NCBI RefSeq assembly: GCF_000425585.1
Contig: NZ_KE384400.1
Coordinates: forward strand, 277,395-341,394
DNA: 64,000 nt
Reading direction: 5' to 3'
Source of the DNA: Terrimonas ferruginea DSM 30193
Lineage (GTDB): Bacteria; Bacteroidota; Bacteroidia; Chitinophagales; Chitinophagaceae
The notes under the pieces were generated by a model, which did no database searches, had not been told where the DNA came from, and worked only from the letters and a program-made list of their open reading frames with translations. A program made the translations under genes and the position numbers. Below are positions 54,917 to 63,665 of this stretch, in pieces. Within the stretch, counting starts at the first letter, position 1, and every line of letters starts with the position of its first letter.

Positions 54917-54977
54917 AAGCAATACATTAAATGGTTGGCAATCCCCGGCGAATTTGCGGCATAATCCAGGACAAACG

Positions 54978-55006
54978 GGGTGAATAAATCCGCTTTTTAG
55001 GGTGAA
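54978..55006. promoter_or_regulatory. Direct repeat GGGTGAA, 22-bp period
   Basis: GGGTGAA at 54978-54984 and 55000-55006, both followed by A/T-rich sequence, in the 210-bp region between susC and the hybrid two-component regulator. AraC-type DNA-binding domains with two HTH units often bind repeats about 21-22 bp apart. Confidence 0.5.
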
Positions 55007-55126
55007 AATTTAAAATCTCGCCTGTAATTGCCTGGTTCATAACAATGTTTTTATCATCACTACTTTTTTTGACACGGTGACGATTTGAAAAATAACCTAA
55101 ATTGAACACCCGCGTCTGTCTGTCGA

Positions 55127-58100
55127 ATGAAACAATCAAAGAGAATATGGTTGATGGCTCCGGCCCTGTTGTTGCTTTTTTTTGAAAGTACAGGGCAGCA
55201 ACCCGTCTTTTCCCACCTGGATGTATCGGACCGCCTTTCACAAAATTCCGTGCTTGCCATCACACAGGACAATCGCGGCTTCATGTGGTTTGGCACGCGC
55301 CAGGGCCTCAACCGGTTCGATTCGCGGAAAGTAGTGGTTTATAAAAACATTCCGGGTGATGCGGGCAGCCTTTCCAATAATTATATATTGAGCCTCCTCA
55401 CCGATAAAAGAGGCCGGCTCTGGATCGGCACCTTAAACGGACTGAATAATTACCAGCCGTCGTCCGATAATTTCAACACGGTGGCTTTTGCACCAGGTGC
55501 AAAAACTACCAGCCGCGACCGCGAAATCAGTTGTCTTTTTGAAGACAGCCGTGGCCGCATCTGGGCCGGCACCCGCAACACCTTATATCTGTTAAATGAA
55601 TCGTCACAACTGATCCCCTTCAATGAACTTACGGGCCACCGCTTCAGGTTCGTCAATATCAATTGCATTTATGAAGAAAACGGCACCCTGTGGGTAGGAT
55701 CCGATCAGGGACTGGCCCGCATCCGCGAAGAAGGAAATCAATTTTCCATACAGGAAATTTATAACCAGGATGCCGGCGCCACCAAATTGGTCGACAACCA
55801 GGTAAAAACCATCGCGAAAGATCAAAATGGCCAGCTCTGGATCGGTACGGCCCATCGCGGCATTCATTTGTATGATCCTGTAACGAATGGTTTTAAAAAA
55901 TATGCCTCGCCAAACCAACCGGCCAGCGACCATATCCGCAAACTATTGGTAGACCGGCAGGGTAAGCTCTGGATCGGTACGCAGGAAGGATTATCCGTGA
56001 TGGATCCCGTCACCCGCAACATCAACACCTATATTAACGACCCCTGGAATCCGGGCAGCATCAGCCAGAACTCCGTTCATAGTATATATATGGACAAAAC
56101 CGGCTCGCTGTGGATCGGCACCTTTTTCGGCGGCGTTAACAGCCTCGCTTCTTACCACACTCCTTTCACTGTTTATTCAACGCGGTCGGTGCCCAAACTG
56201 AATAACAATGTGGTGAGTTCGATTGTGCGCGACAACAATAATGATCTGTGGATCGGCACGGAAGGCGGCGGCATCAACCGGATCAATAAAAACGGAACGG
56301 TGTCTTACTACACACACAACAACAACGATCCGAAGAGCCCCGGTTCGAACCTGGTAAAAGTGATCTACAAAGACCGGCAGGGAAATATATGGGCAGGAAC
56401 ACATGGCGGAGGACTCAACCGCTTTGATCCGTCCACAAATGGATTCATCCGCTACTTCTACAATGCGGCAGATCCCTACCTGCAGGGCGTTGAAATCACC
56501 AACATCCTCGAGGATAGCGAAGGCCGTTTATGGACCGGCACCGAAACGCAGGGCCTGCAATTGTATCAAAAAAATCAGCAACAACTTACACCCGTTGCAC
56601 TCCCCAAAGCCTTGCAACCGCTGCAACGTCAATCCGTACTTTCTTTACTGACCACTTCGGACAACCATACCTGGATCGGCACCAGAAAAGGCTTTTACAT
56701 TACACGCTACAATGGCCGGCAATTGGTAAAAGCAGACAGTACCCTTTCCGGCGTAAACTGTATCTATGAAGACAGCCATAACCATATATGGACCGGAACC
56801 AGTGAACAGGGACTGATCTCGTTTGACATGCAGGGCAATAAGCAAAAGATAGTAACCATTGCCGAAGGATTGCCCGACAATAATGTACTCGGCATCCTGG
56901 AGGGCGATAACGGAGAACTATGGATCAGTACCATCAAAGGATTGGCTCGTTATAATCCGTCGACGGGAATGTGCAATGTTTATACAACGGAAGACGGTAT
57001 TGCAGGAAATGTGTTCAACAACAATGCCTGGTATAAAGATCCGGCCGGCACTATTTATTTCGGCGGCTATCACGGTTTGACCGCCTTTACTCCTTCAGCC
57101 ATTCATCAGAACAACACGCCTCCCCCATTGGTCTTTTGTTCGTTGAGCCTGCACAACAAAGAAGTGAAACCCGGAGAGCTGTCGGATAAACAAATCGGTT
57201 TTACTAAAGAGCTGGTATTGTCACATAACCAGAATGCTTTTACCATAGAATTTGCTGCGCTGAACTTTATCAAAGCGGCAAAAAATAAATATGCCTATCA
57301 ACTAAAGGGATTGGATGAAGCTTTTATCTATTCCAATGAACCTGTAGCGAGTTATACCAATGTACCGCCCGGCCATTATACACTGATTGTAAAAGGAAGC
57401 AACAACGATGGCATCTGGAGCGAACCCATCGAAATGCAGCTCATCATACGTCCGCCATTCTGGAAAACATGGTGGGCATACACGTTATATGTACTGGCAG
57501 CATTGTCGCTCGTATTTCTCGTGGCGCGCTACCTGTTGTTGCGTGCTTTGATGAAAAGAAACAACCTGCTCACACAACTGAAACTGAATTTCTTTACCAA
57601 TATTTCCCACGAAATCAGAACACACCTCTCATTGATCACCGGTCCTGCGGAAAAATTAATAACGAAAGCGGATGCCGGATCACAGGAAAAAAAATTATTG
57701 CAAACCATCAGCACCAACGCCGGAAGTTTATTGCAACTGGTAAATGAACTGATGGAATTCCGCAAAGCGGAAACGGGCAATCTTGTATTGCACGCATCGC
57801 CGGGCAACATTGTTTCATTTGTTGAAGGCATTTATAAAAGCTTCTCGGAAATGGCAGCCGGCCGGGAGATCGAACAGCATTTCGAAGGCAATGGTCAGCC
57901 GGTTGAGCTGTTTTTCGACCGCGAACAACTTGAGAAAGTATTCTTCAACCTGTTCTCCAATGCTTTCAAATTCACACCTGACCAGGGGTTTGTTTCGCTT
58001 CACATCACAGAAGACAATACATCCGTAAGCATTACGGTCGCGAACTCGGGAAAAGGAATTGCAAAAGAAAATATCGATAAAATATTCGAGAACTATTTCC

Positions 58101-59176
58101 AGGAAAATGATCACGGCCACCAGAATACCGGTTACGGCATCGGGCTGGCCTTGTCGAAAAGCATCGTGCAGGCGCACAAAGGAACGATCACCGCCAGTTC
58201 GGAAAAGATCAATGAGCAGGGATTATACAAAACATCCTTCAAAGTAGTGCTGCAAAAAGGCGTACAACATCTGCCGGCAGAGCCATTGCAACCTGGCAAT
58301 ACAAAACCGGTCGTTACCGTGATTCAGCCGGCCAGCGCCCCTGCCGATAACAACTCCGCTGCGCTCGCATCCGGCAGTAAACCGCTGGTATTGCTGGTCG
58401 ACGACAACAAAGCCATCCGCACTTTTATCCGGGAAACATTGGAGCAATACTACCAGATTGCGGAAGCAGCCAACGGTGCAGACGGACTGGCCTATGCCTT
58501 CGAACACATTCCCGATCTCGTAATCAGCGATGTAATGATGCCGGAAATGGATGGGCTCACGTTTTGCAGCAACCTGAAATCCGATATACGCACCAGCCAT
58601 ATACCCGTCATACTTCTCACCGCCAAAACAGCGGTCGAACACCAGATCAGCGGTTTGGAAACCGGCGCCGACAGTTATCTTACCAAACCATTCAGTACGC
58701 GTATACTCGAGTTACAGATACAAAATCTTCTATTGGCAAAAGAAAAATACTGGCAACAATTCGCGGCAGGCCTTAATAAAGAAGCAAAGACGGAAAAGGC
58801 GGCACCTGCTGCTACCCTGCATCCATTAGACCAGGCTTTTCTGCAGAATGCCGAGACGATCGTTTATGAAAACATGGAAGATCCGGCTTTTGGTGTAGCG
58901 ATGCTGGCGCAGAAAGCGTTGATGAGTCAGCCCGTTTTTTATAAAAAAATAAAAGCCATCACGGGACTAAGCGCCAATGATTTTGTAAAATCATTACGCC
59001 TGAAGCGCGCGGCAACACTGCTGCTCGAACAACAATATACAGTATATGAAATAGCCTATATGGTTGGCTACGAGAACAGCAAGTACTTCAGCCGCGAATT
59101 CAAAAAGCAATATGGCCAAACACCCAGCGACTACGCCGGAAACGGATCCATTACTACACCACCCCCACCTTCATAA
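55127..59176 (+). CDS. Hybrid two-component system regulator (HTCS)
   Basis: 1349 aa, full-length HTCS. Signal peptide, then a periplasmic two-propeller sensor of about 14 repeats of the type GRLWIGTxxGLNxY (residues ~25-690), Y_Y_Y domain (~700-770, ending PPGHYTLIVKGSNNDGIWSEP), one transmembrane helix (~778-800), HisKA with His828, HATPase (NLFSNAFKFTP ~940; GYGIGLALSKSIVQAHKG), REC with phosphoacceptor Asp near 1130 (DLVISDVMMPEMDG) and C-terminal AraC HTH (~1250-1345). The H-box reads SHEIRTHLSLI; the proline usual after T is His. It senses oligosaccharides in the periplasm and activates the adjacent PUL transcribed in the opposite direction. Confidence 0.96.
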   Translation: MKQSKRIWLMAPALLLLFFESTGQQPVFSHLDVSDRLSQNSVLAITQDNRGFMWFGTRQGLNRFDSRKVVVYKNIPGDAGSLSNNYILSLLTDKRGRLWIGTLNGLNNYQPSSDNFNTVAFAPGAKTTSRDREISCLFEDSRGRIWAGTRNTLYLLNESSQLIPFNELTGHRFRFVNINCIYEENGTLWVGSDQGLARIREEGNQFSIQEIYNQDAGATKLVDNQVKTIAKDQNGQLWIGTAHRGIHLYDPVTNGFKKYASPNQPASDHIRKLLVDRQGKLWIGTQEGLSVMDPVTRNINTYINDPWNPGSISQNSVHSIYMDKTGSLWIGTFFGGVNSLASYHTPFTVYSTRSVPKLNNNVVSSIVRDNNNDLWIGTEGGGINRINKNGTVSYYTHNNNDPKSPGSNLVKVIYKDRQGNIWAGTHGGGLNRFDPSTNGFIRYFYNAADPYLQGVEITNILEDSEGRLWTGTETQGLQLYQKNQQQLTPVALPKALQPLQRQSVLSLLTTSDNHTWIGTRKGFYITRYNGRQLVKADSTLSGVNCIYEDSHNHIWTGTSEQGLISFDMQGNKQKIVTIAEGLPDNNVLGILEGDNGELWISTIKGLARYNPSTGMCNVYTTEDGIAGNVFNNNAWYKDPAGTIYFGGYHGLTAFTPSAIHQNNTPPPLVFCSLSLHNKEVKPGELSDKQIGFTKELVLSHNQNAFTIEFAALNFIKAAKNKYAYQLKGLDEAFIYSNEPVASYTNVPPGHYTLIVKGSNNDGIWSEPIEMQLIIRPPFWKTWWAYTLYVLAALSLVFLVARYLLLRALMKRNNLLTQLKLNFFTNISHEIRTHLSLITGPAEKLITKADAGSQEKKLLQTISTNAGSLLQLVNELMEFRKAETGNLVLHASPGNIVSFVEGIYKSFSEMAAGREIEQHFEGNGQPVELFFDREQLEKVFFNLFSNAFKFTPDQGFVSLHITEDNTSVSITVANSGKGIAKENIDKIFENYFQENDHGHQNTGYGIGLALSKSIVQAHKGTITASSEKINEQGLYKTSFKVVLQKGVQHLPAEPLQPGNTKPVVTVIQPASAPADNNSAALASGSKPLVLLVDDNKAIRTFIRETLEQYYQIAEAANGADGLAYAFEHIPDLVISDVMMPEMDGLTFCSNLKSDIRTSHIPVILLTAKTAVEHQISGLETGADSYLTKPFSTRILELQIQNLLLAKEKYWQQFAAGLNKEAKTEKAAPAATLHPLDQAFLQNAETIVYENMEDPAFGVAMLAQKALMSQPVFYKKIKAITGLSANDFVKSLRLKRAATLLLEQQYTVYEIAYMVGYENSKYFSREFKKQYGQTPSDYAGNGSITTPPPPS

Positions 59177-59179
59177 AAA

Positions 59180-59206
59180 AAAGGATGCCTCATCGAGACA
59201 TCCTTT
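59180..59206 (-). terminator. Terminator of the LamG protein gene
   Basis: Stem AAAGGATG / CATCCTTT with an inner CTC/GAG pairing; on the minus strand it is followed by a run of eight T. It sits immediately behind the convergent HTCS stop codon. Confidence 0.78.
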
Positions 59207-59235
59207 CACCAATCCAATCTTACATCCTCCCGAAA

Positions 59236-61794
59236 TTATTTCTTGTCGAACCGTGCAGTGACACCGTTGTCAAATTGCACCAGGTAAGACCCGGCCTGAA
59301 GTGTGTTGATATTGATTCTCTCGCGGTTACTGTTCATGCGGAAACGCATCATCACCTGTCCCGTCATGCTGATAATACGGCCTTCGCCGGCACCCGCAGA
59401 CTGAGCTTTCAGTTCAATGAACAGATGGTCACGTGCCGGAACAGGGAACACCAGCATGCGGTTGTCCTCGCGTACCTGCACCGTGCGGATATCGGAATAA
59501 GTGGACGTGCCGTCTCTATCGATCAGGCGAATGCGGTAATGGTTCACACCGGCAACAGCATTGGCATCTGTGTACTGGTAGAATTGTTTGTCAGTAGCTT
59601 CACCGGCAGCCTCTACGCGCCCGAGGGCCACAAACTGGCGGCCGTCAATGCTTCTTTCCACCATAAAGTAAGCAGTATTGAATTCGCTGAGTGTAGCCCA
59701 TTTCAACAGCACACTGCTTCCTTGCGCCGTTGCAGTAAATTCAGCCCATTTGGCGGGCAATGCCGCAGCGGTTCTTACGCTGGTATAGGCAAAAGTGTTA
59801 GCGCCCTGGTTAGCCAATGTCGTTTTATTGGCACGCAAACGATAATAATAATTTACGCCAAGTGTCAAACCTGTAACCGTGAAATTAGTAACGTTACCGA
59901 CATTGCGTGCGTTGTAGCCCGCTACAAAACTTCCAAAATCGGGGTCGGTGGAAACATCGAGCAGGTAATTGTTCACTTCTCCCATTACAGGAGCGGTCCA
60001 GTTGGCCACAAACCCGGTTGAATAAATACCGCTGGCGGCAACGGGCATCGGGGCTACCATGCCATAGCTTTCCACAAAGTTGGAAACAGTACCCGTGCGG
60101 GCCATGTTGACCAATGTGGCTGTTGGCCCACCTGCTACATAATTTTTCACCGTAGTGAAGCCGGTGTTGGTACCGCCTGATGTACCATGATCCATGCGCA
60201 GGTAAACGAGCAGACCGGCCGTGTTGCGGGGCAATGTGTCGTAAGCATTGGCCCTCACCTGGGCCTCTGTTCTTACCGTGTTCCATATCCGCACTTCATC
60301 GATCGTACCATTGAAGGGTCGCGAAAAATCATTCCAATCACCCACGAGTAATTTTGTGGGAGCAGTAGGTTCCGCGAGGCCGACTGCGTTGATGTTACCG
60401 GCATCGGTCCTGGTACCAACTGAAGTACCGTTTACATACAGGCGCATGGTTGTGCGGTCGGTGCCGTTCCAGGTTGCCACCACATGATACCACCTGCCGG
60501 TAACCATGTTGTCGGTAGAATGATTGATGTAGCTGACATCCGCATTATTCATACAGAAAAAAGCGAGACGGTTATTATACACGAGGAGTTCGATGCCGCG
60601 GCCTACACTTGATTTATTAATGATTTCCTGGTTATCTGTGAAGTTGTTGAACTTCACCCAGCACTCCAGGGTGCGGATATTGCTAACAGGAATACCGGTA
60701 CCGAGATCGATGTAATCATTCACACCGTCAAGTGCCAGGGCATTGTTGGGTTGTGAAGGAATAGTAGCCGTTACGTTGATAGCGGCGGAAGTATCGAGGC
60801 AACCGGTATTGGCTGCAACCCGGTAGCTGCCTGTTTCCGTTGCAACATAAGACGCGCCTGTTGCTCCGCTGATGGCAACACCATCTCGCAGCCATTGACG
60901 GGAAGTTGAAGGAGCAGTTGTATTGAGCGTAACGGAGCCGCCTTCCTGGAAGGTGGTCGCGCCGCCTGCAGAAATGTTCACGGCAGAAAAACTTACGCCG
61001 TATTTGATATTGAGATAACGGTTGACCTGTGTGATCTGGCAATCGGTGAGTTTGCGATTGTAAACGATCACCTCAGCCATATCGCCCTGGTAAAAATTAT
61101 TGTCGCCATCCAGGCCGATGCGAAGAACATTGAGTGCATCTGTGCCATTGGTGGTATTATCCGTGAAGCGTTGTACCAACTGGCCGCTGAGATAAATCGC
61201 CGAGCCGTTGGTTCCACTGGCTTTGCTATAAACAGCCGTAAGGCATTGTACGGCATTCAACGTACCTGAACCTGCTACATTTACGGTAGTAGGAGTTACA
61301 TTCCCGATTGAAACGGCACCGTCGTCGGGTGTAGATGAGCGGGAACTAAAGAAAAAGCGATCCCAGTTGCCATCATCATTACCCCATACGGCCTGATCTC
61401 CGGAGCGTGTGCTTTGTTTATATACGGTAAAAATGGTGAGCTCGGGACTTGTCATGGCGCGGATATCGGTCGGAGAAGAAAATCCGACGCCGGCCGTGGC
61501 AGATGTACGTGTAAAGCGCACAACGGCTTTGCCATTGATCTGGTTTTGGTAATAGGCGGGATTGGTGACACCGCTGCCTGCACTGAACAGTGTAGCGTGG
61601 CGGTTGTTGCCACTCTTGTCGGTCCAGGTAGTAATAGCCGATGCATTTGCGGGTGTAGTACCATTGCCGTTAGGATCCGAAGCATCGAGCCAGAGTTGCA
61701 GACCAGTGATGTCGTTTGGATTTGTTTGTGCACGCAATGCGGTTACGAGCAGGAGCATGCAAAAAAGCGTCAGGAGATGGCGCGTTTCTTTCAT
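59236..61794 (-). CDS. T9SS surface protein with LamG-like domains
   Basis: 852 aa with signal peptide (LLTLFCMLLLVTALRA-Q). First lectin-like domain (~25-270: ITGLQLWLDASDPNGNG, WTDKSGNNRHATLF, MAEVIVYNRKLTDCQITQVNRYLNIKYG), an Ig-like module (~275-345: SRQWLRDGVAISGATGASYVATETGSY), then a second LamG domain (~350-545: ALDGVNDYIDLGTGIPVSNIRTLECWVKF; NGTIDEVRIWNTVRTEAQV). Two fibronectin-like modules and a T9SS type A sorting domain at the end (VFPVPARDHLFIELKAQ, GSYLVQFDNGVTARFDKK) complete it. No catalytic motif seen. Probably an adhesin or glycan-binding surface protein. Convergent with the HTCS; own promoter not recognised. Confidence 0.85.
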   Translation of the reverse strand: MKETRHLLTLFCMLLLVTALRAQTNPNDITGLQLWLDASDPNGNGTTPANASAITTWTDKSGNNRHATLFSAGSGVTNPAYYQNQINGKAVVRFTRTSATAGVGFSSPTDIRAMTSPELTIFTVYKQSTRSGDQAVWGNDDGNWDRFFFSSRSSTPDDGAVSIGNVTPTTVNVAGSGTLNAVQCLTAVYSKASGTNGSAIYLSGQLVQRFTDNTTNGTDALNVLRIGLDGDNNFYQGDMAEVIVYNRKLTDCQITQVNRYLNIKYGVSFSAVNISAGGATTFQEGGSVTLNTTAPSTSRQWLRDGVAISGATGASYVATETGSYRVAANTGCLDTSAAINVTATIPSQPNNALALDGVNDYIDLGTGIPVSNIRTLECWVKFNNFTDNQEIINKSSVGRGIELLVYNNRLAFFCMNNADVSYINHSTDNMVTGRWYHVVATWNGTDRTTMRLYVNGTSVGTRTDAGNINAVGLAEPTAPTKLLVGDWNDFSRPFNGTIDEVRIWNTVRTEAQVRANAYDTLPRNTAGLLVYLRMDHGTSGGTNTGFTTVKNYVAGGPTATLVNMARTGTVSNFVESYGMVAPMPVAASGIYSTGFVANWTAPVMGEVNNYLLDVSTDPDFGSFVAGYNARNVGNVTNFTVTGLTLGVNYYYRLRANKTTLANQGANTFAYTSVRTAAALPAKWAEFTATAQGSSVLLKWATLSEFNTAYFMVERSIDGRQFVALGRVEAAGEATDKQFYQYTDANAVAGVNHYRIRLIDRDGTSTYSDIRTVQVREDNRMLVFPVPARDHLFIELKAQSAGAGEGRIISMTGQVMMRFRMNSNRERININTLQAGSYLVQFDNGVTARFDKK

Positions 61795-62236
61795 AACAGT
61801 TTAGATTTTAGAGGGGTTTACCTTTTATAGGATGATAGAACTAAAGACGGAAATACAGCGAGGCAGGTGGAGAAGCACCATGAGTGCAAAGTATATTTAC
61901 GGGTGTGCAGGGTTGGTTTCATAGCGGGACGATTGGGACACGAAATAATGTAAAATCCGTTAAAAAATAATAGTTACCATTTAAATTAATGTTTAACCAT
62001 TAGTGCAGTATCGAAAAATAACAACCGGCCGCTAGTAATTCATTGTCAATAGTATAGAAACAGCCGTTTTAAATTATAAGTAAAAAAAACATCATGGGTG
62101 TTTAATGAAGATTGACCCTGCAGGAATTTCCCTTCGTTAATCCCGGGTTAAAAGACACCATGTGCCTGGCTTGCATTCGCCATAGCCGTGATTATAAATT
62201 ATATTGGGAAAAATTCTGACCAAACCACCCCTGCCT
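61795..62236. other. Intergenic region, no gene seen
   Basis: 442 bp between divergent genes. It must hold the promoters of the LamG protein gene (leftward) and the small membrane protein gene (rightward), but no exact TAnnTTTG box at suitable distance was found. The centre (61950-62100) is very A/T-rich. No repeat or hairpin of note. Confidence 0.45.
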
Positions 62237-62686
62237 ATGACCAAGCTGCGAATCCGACAGATTATTGTTGTTGCGGGTTCATTAAGTCTCGCAACGGCTT
62301 TTTTGCTATTCCGTTCGGGAATGGTTACTGCGATTGCCAATGATAGCGGTCTGCTTTATGCGATCGGCAACGATCCTTCGAGGGATACTATACCTGTAAA
62401 AGATTCGATGGCAGCAAGCGGGGCGGCGAATGCTGACAGCAACCGCACTATGATGTATTCCAGTAAAACGATGATGCCGGTAAAACCTTATGAACTCACC
62501 CGCGTTTACCAGCAAATAAAACACCGCGAGGATCAACCAAAACGTATAATGTCGTCGAGCAAGAGTGCGATTACCATAGACCAGTCCGATATCTATCCGG
62601 TGCTTGAACCGGTGACACTGACAGAAATTTTCAAAGGATTTGATAGCACAAAAACCAGGAAAACAAAAAAGCGGCTGTCCAAATGA
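62237..62686 (+). CDS. Small membrane-anchored protein of unknown function
   Basis: 149 aa from ATG at 62237; an upstream TTG at 62204 adds residues that disrupt the N-region. One N-terminal hydrophobic segment (IIVVAGSLSLATAFLLF) leaves the rest outside the cytoplasm. The exported part is low in structure and rich in Ser, Lys and Met (RTMMYSSKTMMPVKPYELTRVYQQIK), with a basic tail TKTRKTKKRLSK. Its stop overlaps the next start codon by 4 bp (ATGA), so translation is coupled to the fatty-acid-hydroxylase gene. No family recognised. Confidence 0.7.
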   Translation: MTKLRIRQIIVVAGSLSLATAFLLFRSGMVTAIANDSGLLYAIGNDPSRDTIPVKDSMAASGAANADSNRTMMYSSKTMMPVKPYELTRVYQQIKHREDQPKRIMSSSKSAITIDQSDIYPVLEPVTLTEIFKGFDSTKTRKTKKRLSK

Positions 62687-63471
62687 GTTTCAATTATATT
62701 TTGCTGACATTGGCCGCAACCGGGTTGAGTTTACTGCTCCTCGGACTTGTTTTCATTCCATTGGAAAAAACATTCCCTGCCAGACCCGGGCAGAAAATAT
62801 TCCGCCAAGGCTGGGTATTGGATCTTTGTTTTTTTCTGGGACAATATCTCTTGTGGAGCAGCCTGGTATTAGGAACATTGCAATACTTCTCCGGCTGGCT
62901 TCAGGGCATTGTCCCGGAGAACTTCAGAAAGATAATTGGAGAACAACCTCTGTGGCTGCAGGCAATTGAAGTAATCGTGTTGAGTGATTTTTTGATTTAC
63001 TGGGCGCACCGTTTGCAACATCGTGTTGATTTTCTCTGGCGTTTTCACAAAGTACATCATAGTTCCAGACATCTCGACTGGCTGGCCGCGCATAGAGAAC
63101 ATCCCCTCGACAGCATTTATACGATCGGCGTCATCAACCTGCCGGCATTCCTGCTCGGTTTCAATCTGGATGCATTGACACTGCTCATTGCATTCCGTGG
63201 AATATGGGCCATCTATATCCATTCAAATGTGCGACTGCCGATCGGTAAATTGAAGATGCTCATCGGTGCGCCCGAACTGCATCACTGGCATCACGACAAA
63301 GAACGTGACCGCGGCAACTACGCTAATCTTTCCCCGCTAATGGATATCCTTTTCGGCACCTACACCTGCCCACCCCACGAACCCGAAGAATTCGGAGTAA
63401 AGGAGAAAACGCCGGATAACTATGTTGGGCAATTGGTGGAACCGATTGTAGGCAAAAGGCGGAAGGTTTAA
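62683..63471 (+). CDS. Sterol desaturase / fatty acid hydroxylase family protein
   Basis: 262 aa with four hydrophobic segments. It has the three histidine clusters that hold a di-iron centre: HRLQH (in YWAHRLQHRVDFLW), HKVHHSSRHLDW and HHWHH (in APELHHWHHDKERDRGNYAN). Members hydroxylate or desaturate lipids, sterols or carotenoids in the membrane using O2; the substrate here is unknown. Start ATG at 62683 overlaps the preceding stop by 4 bp. A palindrome of the 36150 type follows the stop codon after 4 bp. Confidence 0.93.
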   Translation: MSFNYILLTLAATGLSLLLLGLVFIPLEKTFPARPGQKIFRQGWVLDLCFFLGQYLLWSSLVLGTLQYFSGWLQGIVPENFRKIIGEQPLWLQAIEVIVLSDFLIYWAHRLQHRVDFLWRFHKVHHSSRHLDWLAAHREHPLDSIYTIGVINLPAFLLGFNLDALTLLIAFRGIWAIYIHSNVRLPIGKLKMLIGAPELHHWHHDKERDRGNYANLSPLMDILFGTYTCPPHEPEEFGVKEKTPDNYVGQLVEPIVGKRRKV

Positions 63472-63475
63472 ACAG

Positions 63476-63503
63476 CCATGGTTCGTGTATACACGAACCA
63501 TGG
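63476..63503. repeat. Solitary copy of the array palindrome
   Basis: A perfect 28-bp palindrome with the same 20-bp core GGTTCGTGTATACACGAACC as the array at 36150-36666, extended by CCAT/ATGG on each side. Placed 4 bp after a stop codon, where it could form a strong hairpin in the mRNA. Confidence 0.9.
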
Positions 63504-63545
63504 AATTCACGATTCACTCCCGAAATTTCGGGATCACCATTCACT
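63504..63545. repeat. Heptamers ATTCAC flanking a 16-bp palindrome
   Basis: AATTCAC and GATTCAC, then the perfect palindrome TCCCGAAATTTCGGGA (63518-63533), then ATTCACT. Follows the solitary array palindrome directly. Confidence 0.65.
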
Positions 63546-63568
63546 GATTACCTAATTCTCTATTACCA

Positions 63569-63609
63569 ACTGAGCTTCTCACGAAACAAAAACTGAGCTT
63601 TTCAGGAAA
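63569..63609 (+). promoter_or_regulatory. 18-bp direct repeat with 23-bp period
   Basis: ACTGAGCTTCTCACGAAA (63569-63586) and ACTGAGCTTTTCAGGAAA (63592-63609) agree at 16 of 18 positions. They lie 23 bp upstream of the -7 box of the MBL-fold hydrolase gene and may be an activator or repressor site. Confidence 0.55.
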
Positions 63610-63631
63610 GTTTAATACCCCGTTTCCTCCC

Positions 63632-63639
63632 TAGCTTTG
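63632..63639 (+). promoter_or_regulatory. -7 box for the MBL-fold hydrolase gene
   Basis: TAGCTTTG matches TAnnTTTG exactly, 26 bp before the ATG at 63666. Confidence 0.6.
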
Positions 63640-63665
63640 CATCATAAAAGGCCTCCCACCATTTT

